This document shows, one piece after another, positions 1 through 4,000 of a DNA stretch of 6,494 bases. The position numbers and the translations under genes were made by a program. The stretch's first letter is position 1; the number at the start of each line of letters is the position of its first letter. Source of the DNA: Clostridiales bacterium (GTDB taxonomy: Bacteria; Bacillota; Clostridia; Peptostreptococcales; NVVX01); the NCBI GenBank assembly GCA_021129785.1, contig JAJOKQ010000114.1, positions 1-6,494 on the forward strand, read 5' to 3'. The notes under the pieces are model-generated. The model did not search any database. It was not told the DNA's origin and worked only from the letters and a program-made list of their open reading frames with translations.

Positions 1-90
1 TCCGCTCCGACCACGGGGACAGGTCTTGTGGTTTTTCCGGGTAGGTTCTTGTTTAAAAACCACAAAAGCCGTCCCCATGGTTTCCGCTCA
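1..90 (-). repeat. Palindromic repeat, copy A, in the C-terminal codons of the SLH gene
   Basis: The better preserved copy, possibly continuing past the left edge. Arms 10-36 and 55-81 are inverted relative to each other, giving a 27-pair stem with a single C-C mismatch when read as minus-strand RNA (three pairs are G-U) and an 18-base loop at 37-54. The innermost nine pairs (GTGGTTTTT with AAAAACCAC) are perfect. A 7-base TCCGCTC occurs as a direct repeat at 1-7 and 83-89. By my count 48 of 90 bases are G or C, clearly richer than the surroundings. It is translated without a stop as residues 326-355 of the SLH protein. As a terminator it is unlikely, since the frame stays open through it, but a role in the message cannot be excluded. 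Confidence 0.85.
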
Positions 91-1067
91 GTGGTTGTTA
101 TTACGGCGAAACCTGTGGTTAGTTGTCTTTCTTCTAGTAGTCTGTCATTGATGTTGTAAATTAGTTGTGCTAGTTGTGCTCTTGTTAAGTTTCCTTTTGG
201 GTCAAATTTTGATTCTGATACGCCGTTCATTATGTTCTCTTGTAGTATCGCTTCTATGATTGGTACGTTCCCACTTTTTAGTTGTTTCCAATCGTTGAAA
301 TTGTACAGTTTTACTATGTTTTCGGCATATATTGGTTCTAGTTCTAATACACGCGAAATCCAGATTGCGGTTTGTTCTCTAGTTACAGGTTTGTTCCACG
401 CTGTGTCTAACTCCATTTTTTCTCTTATTTGCTGTTCTATTTGGTTAACTTCAGCACCAGTGAATTCTTCATCTTCGTATCTTTCTATTGCGTTTTCAAT
501 AATATTATTTATTTCTTCTGTTTGAGCGTCAGTAAGATTTAATATTTCATCTACTTCTTCGTTAGTTACTATTCCGTTTTGTATTGCTAGTTGAACGTAG
601 CCTTTTGCCCAATTGTCTAATATGCTAAATATTTTTATTCCTCTTACTGTGTTCGGTGCTTGTTCTTCTCCAAATTGTTGTGCTTCTTGTTCTTTACCTA
701 TAAGCCTTACTAAAGTTATTAGTACTTCTTGACGTGTTAGTGTTGCATTTGGGTCAAATATATTGTTGTTTCTACCTCTCATTATATACAGTGCTGCAAC
801 TTCATTAATTGATTTTTGTGCCCAATGGTTTTCTAGGTCGTTAAAAGAGATATTGTTTAGCAAGTATTGGGCGTGCGGGATTCCCAAAAGTTCGTTTTGG
901 TTTTCTTGGGCGGCTGCGTTATATGAAGTTAGGGTTAGTAGTAAAGTTAGTAGAACCGCTACGACCACAGGGACGTTGGTTTTTCTGGGTAGTTTTAAAA
1001 ACCACGAAAAGCCGTCCCCATGGTCTCCGCTCAACTTCTGTTTTATACTTGACATTATTTTTTTCAT
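1..1067 (-). CDS. Exported SLH-domain (S-layer homology) protein, 3' end outside window
   Basis: The frame starts at the ATG at 1067, chosen for the AGGAG site 8 bases upstream, and stays open for 355 codons to the left edge, with no stop seen. Residues 1-53 form a long signal peptide: basic n-region, hydrophobic core VPVVVAVLLTLLLTL, and likely cleavage after NAAA near residue 53. Three SLH modules follow. SLH1 (about 75-124) has FNDLENHWA, then FDPNATLTRQE. SLH2 (about 150-241) has LDNWAKGYVQLAIQNGI, then KPVTREQTA, separated by a long insertion. SLH3 (about 257-308) has FNDW, then FDPKGNLTRAQ. SLH triads typically bind pyruvylated secondary cell-wall polymers, so wall attachment is inferred. 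No cysteine was seen. Residues 12-38 and 326-355 are encoded by two copies of a palindromic repeat. As the last SLH module ends near residue 308, the true C-terminus could lie just outside the window or further modules could follow. Operon partner of the upstream giant protein. Confidence 0.93.
   Translation of the reverse strand, partial: MKKIMSSIKQKLSGDHGDGFSWFLKLPRKTNVPVVVAVLLTLLLTLTSYNAAAQENQNELLGIPHAQYLLNNISFNDLENHWAQKSINEVAALYIMRGRNNNIFDPNATLTRQEVLITLVRLIGKEQEAQQFGEEQAPNTVRGIKIFSILDNWAKGYVQLAIQNGIVTNEEVDEILNLTDAQTEEINNIIENAIERYEDEEFTGAEVNQIEQQIREKMELDTAWNKPVTREQTAIWISRVLELEPIYAENIVKLYNFNDWKQLKSGNVPIIEAILQENIMNGVSESKFDPKGNLTRAQLAQLIYNINDRLLEERQLTTGFAVITTTERKPWGRLLWFLNKNLPGKTTRPVPVVGA
144..845 (-). 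other. Three SLH modules, the second with an insertion
   Basis: SLH1 lies at 696-845, SLH2 at 345-620 and SLH3 at 144-299. SLH1 and SLH3 have the usual 50-residue size and keep the TR-x-(E/Q) motif (LTRQE and LTRAQ). SLH2 also keeps a TR motif (VTREQ) but is about 92 residues long because roughly 50 extra residues (167-220), rich in E, N, Q and I and probably helical, sit between the first helix and the TR motif. Three modules are the normal number for a wall-binding SLH trimer-like fold. Confidence 0.88.
909..1067 (-). other. Signal-peptide region interrupted by a palindromic repeat
   Basis: Residues 1-53 of the SLH protein: MKKIMSSIKQK is a classic short basic start, residues 32-47 are hydrophobic, and SYNAAA before Q54 is a plausible signal peptidase I site. 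At 53 residues it is long. Residues 12-38 come from the palindromic repeat at 955-1033. Joining residues 1-11 directly to 39 onward would leave a basic n-region, a short leucine-rich core and the same cleavage site, an ordinary signal peptide of about 26 residues. Export is well supported; the insertion history is inferred. Confidence 0.75.
955..1033 (-). repeat. Palindromic repeat, copy B, in frame within the signal-peptide codons
   Basis: This segment matches bases 1-90 of the window in the same orientation. Shared blocks include CGACCAC, GGTTTTTC, GGGTAG, AAAAACCAC, and GCCGTCCCCATGGT followed by TCCGCTCA. Two pairs of inverted arms are nested: 964-975 with 1013-1024 (12 pairs in the minus-strand RNA, two of them G-U), and 977-984 with 997-1004 (8 pairs, perfect). 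It is about 11 bases shorter than copy A: two 6-base gaps and one extra base. It is read in frame as residues 12-38 of the SLH protein and begins 34 bases after the start codon, so the hairpin would form in the 5' coding part of the message. It may be a REP/REPIN-like mobile element; no transposase is in the window. Confidence 0.85.
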
Positions 1068-1075
1068 GTATTTTG

Positions 1076-1080
1076 CTCCT
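1076..1080 (-). promoter_or_regulatory. Ribosome-binding site of the SLH gene, overlapping the upstream stop
   Basis: On the minus strand an AGGAG motif lies 8 bases before the ATG at 1067, good Shine-Dalgarno spacing. Its first two bases are the last two of the TAG stop codon of the giant gene (1081-1079). This fixes the ATG at 1067 as the start, in preference to the later in-frame Met codon at 1055. The overlap suggests translational coupling: a ribosome ending the first gene would be placed on the start site of the second. No promoter is expected in the 11-base gap. Confidence 0.88.
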
Positions 1081-4000
1081 ATCTGCTAGACAATAACATG
1101 TATATGCCTTTTGTTCTAGTTGCTGTGGTTTTTCCATCTCTTTCTTTTGTAAAGCTATGTGTTGCTGGGTCGTATTTTGCTAAGAATAATTTATCTTTAT
1201 TGGCTCTTGGGTGCATTCTATTGTTAAAATCTAGTTCTAGTATTCCGTTCCTTGTTAAGTTTCTAATTTCTTCTATGTTTCTTTTTACTTGAAGCGAAAA
1301 AGATAATCCGTACATTTTAGATGCTTTTCTTTGTGTTCTTGCTATTGCTGATAGAAGGCTATTTTTTTCTAAAGCTTCTAGTCTTTTAAAGGTAATTCTC
1401 ATATGTGCATCGTTTAGGTCGTGAATAGATACTTCGCTTGCTTGCCTTACAAATAAATCTCTTGGTCTTACTTTAAAGCTAAAGTCTCCATCTGTCATTT
1501 TAATCCATCTATTCGTAGTCATTAGTATTGATACAGGTACAGCTACGATAAATTCGTTTGTATCTTTAAATTTTGAAAATGAAAAGTCTATAACAAAATC
1601 GTCTCTACTCGGCTTAATTTCTTCTGTTCCAATTGTTCTAATAACTGAGTTTCCAAATATTTGGGTTTTTCCTTCTTTTCTAAGTTTAGTTTCTTCGTCT
1701 TCTAGTTCTTCTAACTTATCTCTTAAGTGTTCGTCTTCACGCTCACTTAATGTTCTTACTTTTACTTCTGCAAAATCTATTGCAGACCCGTATTCGTTCA
1801 TTGCTCTAACTTTAAATCTATATTCTGTATTAGGTTCAAGTTCTCTTATAAAAAACTGTGCTTCTGTGGTGTCTCCAATATAAGTGTAGCGTTCTTCTGT
1901 AGATTTTTTTGCATATATTTCATATTTTTTTGCTCTGTTCAATATTTCAGGGTCAGATTCTGACCATATTAAATGCACTGATGATTCAGCAACAGCGATA
2001 GCTTCTAGTACTAATGGTCTAGTAGGCACTGGTATCTGGTATTCAAAATCTTTATATTCGCTAGATAATCCCCCGTCTTCATTAACTACAATTATATGGC
2101 TATTATCTAAATCAATTGCATCGCTGAACTTAACTATTATGGTATTTTCATTTTCTACTATTACAGATGCTGCTTCCATCCCACCTACAACTGACATATT
2201 TTTGTTATTTCCGTCTTCGTCTACTCCTCTAATTCCCGTTGCTAAGACTATATCTGTTGTTTCAACATCATCTTCTGATATCAGCTTGCCGCCAACTATT
2301 ACTTTTGCTCCATCCATAAACATAGTTCCTGTTATAGTTACTTCAGTTTCTACGTCGTTTGTAAATAGTTTGCCTGGTTCTACCGACGTGATATTTGGTT
2401 GGCTAATATAGGTGAATAAATCTGCACCTATTGCTCTCCCGTTATCAAAATTTATTACTTCTATGGTTTGCAAGCCTACTCTACCTTCTGGCGTAATTAC
2501 TTCTATTGTGTGATAATCAATATATCTTACGTTTTCTTGTGGTACAGGAAATCCTCCGATAAATACCCTAACTGTTTCAGGGTTTCCTAATGTGTCTTCG
2601 TTTCTAAATCCGTTTCCTTTTATAGTGATTTTTGTTCCTCCAGTAACTGGTCCTAATTCTGGTGTTACGCTATCTATTTCTGGAAAACTACCTGGCAGAA
2701 TGTATTTAAAGTAAAATGGGTTTCTTGTTTGCTCATTAGGGACTACATCTCCATATGCAAACCCACCATCTTCGTTTACTAATAAAATCCTTAAATATTC
2801 TCCTATAGTGCCTGCTGTTGACTCTGGCACAATTATTATTAATTCGTCGTCTTCAGCAGATTTGCTTCTAATTTCTGCTTCATTGTCACCAATAAACACT
2901 TTTATTCCTGCTCTAAAATTTACACCTTCAATTATTAGAGGCGAGCCTCCTGCCGGCGAAGATGTTGCTACATCAATGCTGATAGCAGGATTATATGTTA
3001 TTCCTCCTACTTCTTCTACTTGCGTTGTTGAAGTTGGAATAATATTTGTTATTAATGGCGGTCTAAATGGAGATGTAAATGTAAATTCAGCCGTTGCATT
3101 CTTCCCATCTTTATTAAATACCGTCATTGTTTGTGTTCCAACTATTCCCATAGGCGGAGTCATTAGTGTAATTCTTTCTTCTCCTTCTACTCTAGCAATT
3201 ATTCCTAGCATTCTAGTTACAACTAAATTGTCGTTTATTATTTCTATTTTTATATTTTCATCTGCCATATTAACAGTTGTTTCATCAGCTAAATGCGGTG
3301 GCAATTCGCTCCAAGGTAATTTCACTATGATAAATTCTTCTTCCTCAATAATATGGAATTTATTCGTTTTTGTTGACTCTCCTTCCATATATACTTCTAA
3401 TTCATTTCCCGGTATTGCTTCATTTAAAAATAGCGAAATATTATCGTCTAAGAAGGCGTTATAATTTACAATTACATCTCCCACTTTGACTCTGGCTTGA
3501 CCTGAAAGCACGTCTTTATATGCATTTTTTTCTCCAAAGACTACATGGAGACCTCTTTCAATAAAGTTATTTCCTATAATTGTGATTTCACTATTACCAT
3601 TTAATCCTCCTTGTGATGGCAATACCTGCGTAATTGTTGGTTGTTTAGATATATATTCAAAGCCTGCTTTTAGATTAGCAGTCGCCCCGTCGTGATTAAT
3701 TACAGTAATATCTACTTTGCCTGCTGGATTTGATGGAGTAACTTCAACAATTATCATGTCGCTTACCTCTATTTCTTCGTATGTCACTTTAGGAGGCACC
3801 ACAAAAGTTATATGCTCTTTAGGAACTCTTATCCCCGCAAAATATACGTTTGGTAGTCCCGCTAGTCTTTCTTCTTCTGTCCCTCCAAAATTATGTGCTC
3901 TAAAGTTTATCCCCGATATTATTACTCTTTCACCACCTGCGGTGTTTCCTGTGTTTGGTATTAGCTCTATAATTTCCGGAGTATAACCTGGGTTCACATA

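Noticed and set aside
10..81. Hairpin of copy A as a rho-independent terminator
   Set aside because: The SLH frame reads through without a stop, the loop is 18 bases, and in the sense strand the stem is followed by GC-rich sequence rather than a run of T. A terminator beyond the edge cannot be judged.
1..1033. CRISPR array or tandem repeat
   Set aside because: Only two copies are present, 80-90 bases long and more than 850 bases apart, with a coding region between them.
1..1067. Left gene as a pseudogene caused by repeat insertion
   Set aside because: The start, ribosome-binding site, signal peptide and three SLH modules are all in one uninterrupted frame, and both repeat copies are read through without a stop.
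1068..1078. Frameshift or stop artefact splitting one long IPT-SLH protein
   Set aside because: The downstream gene has its own Shine-Dalgarno, ATG and signal peptide, so two separate proteins fit better than a broken fusion.
763..1089. Plus-strand open frame of 108 codons
   Set aside because: It is antisense to the signal peptide and SLH1 codons, whose sense frame has clear domain motifs; no Shine-Dalgarno or family match was seen.
919..1137. Minus-strand open frame of 72 codons across the gene junction
   Set aside because: It overlaps the end of the giant gene and the start of the SLH gene in another frame, lacks a ribosome-binding site, and partly translates the palindromic repeat in an alternative phase.
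2808..3464. Plus-strand open frame of 218 codons
   Set aside because: It is antisense to the IPT array, with low-complexity S/I/P/V/T-rich sequence typical of the reverse complement of beta-rich codons, and no recognisable domain.
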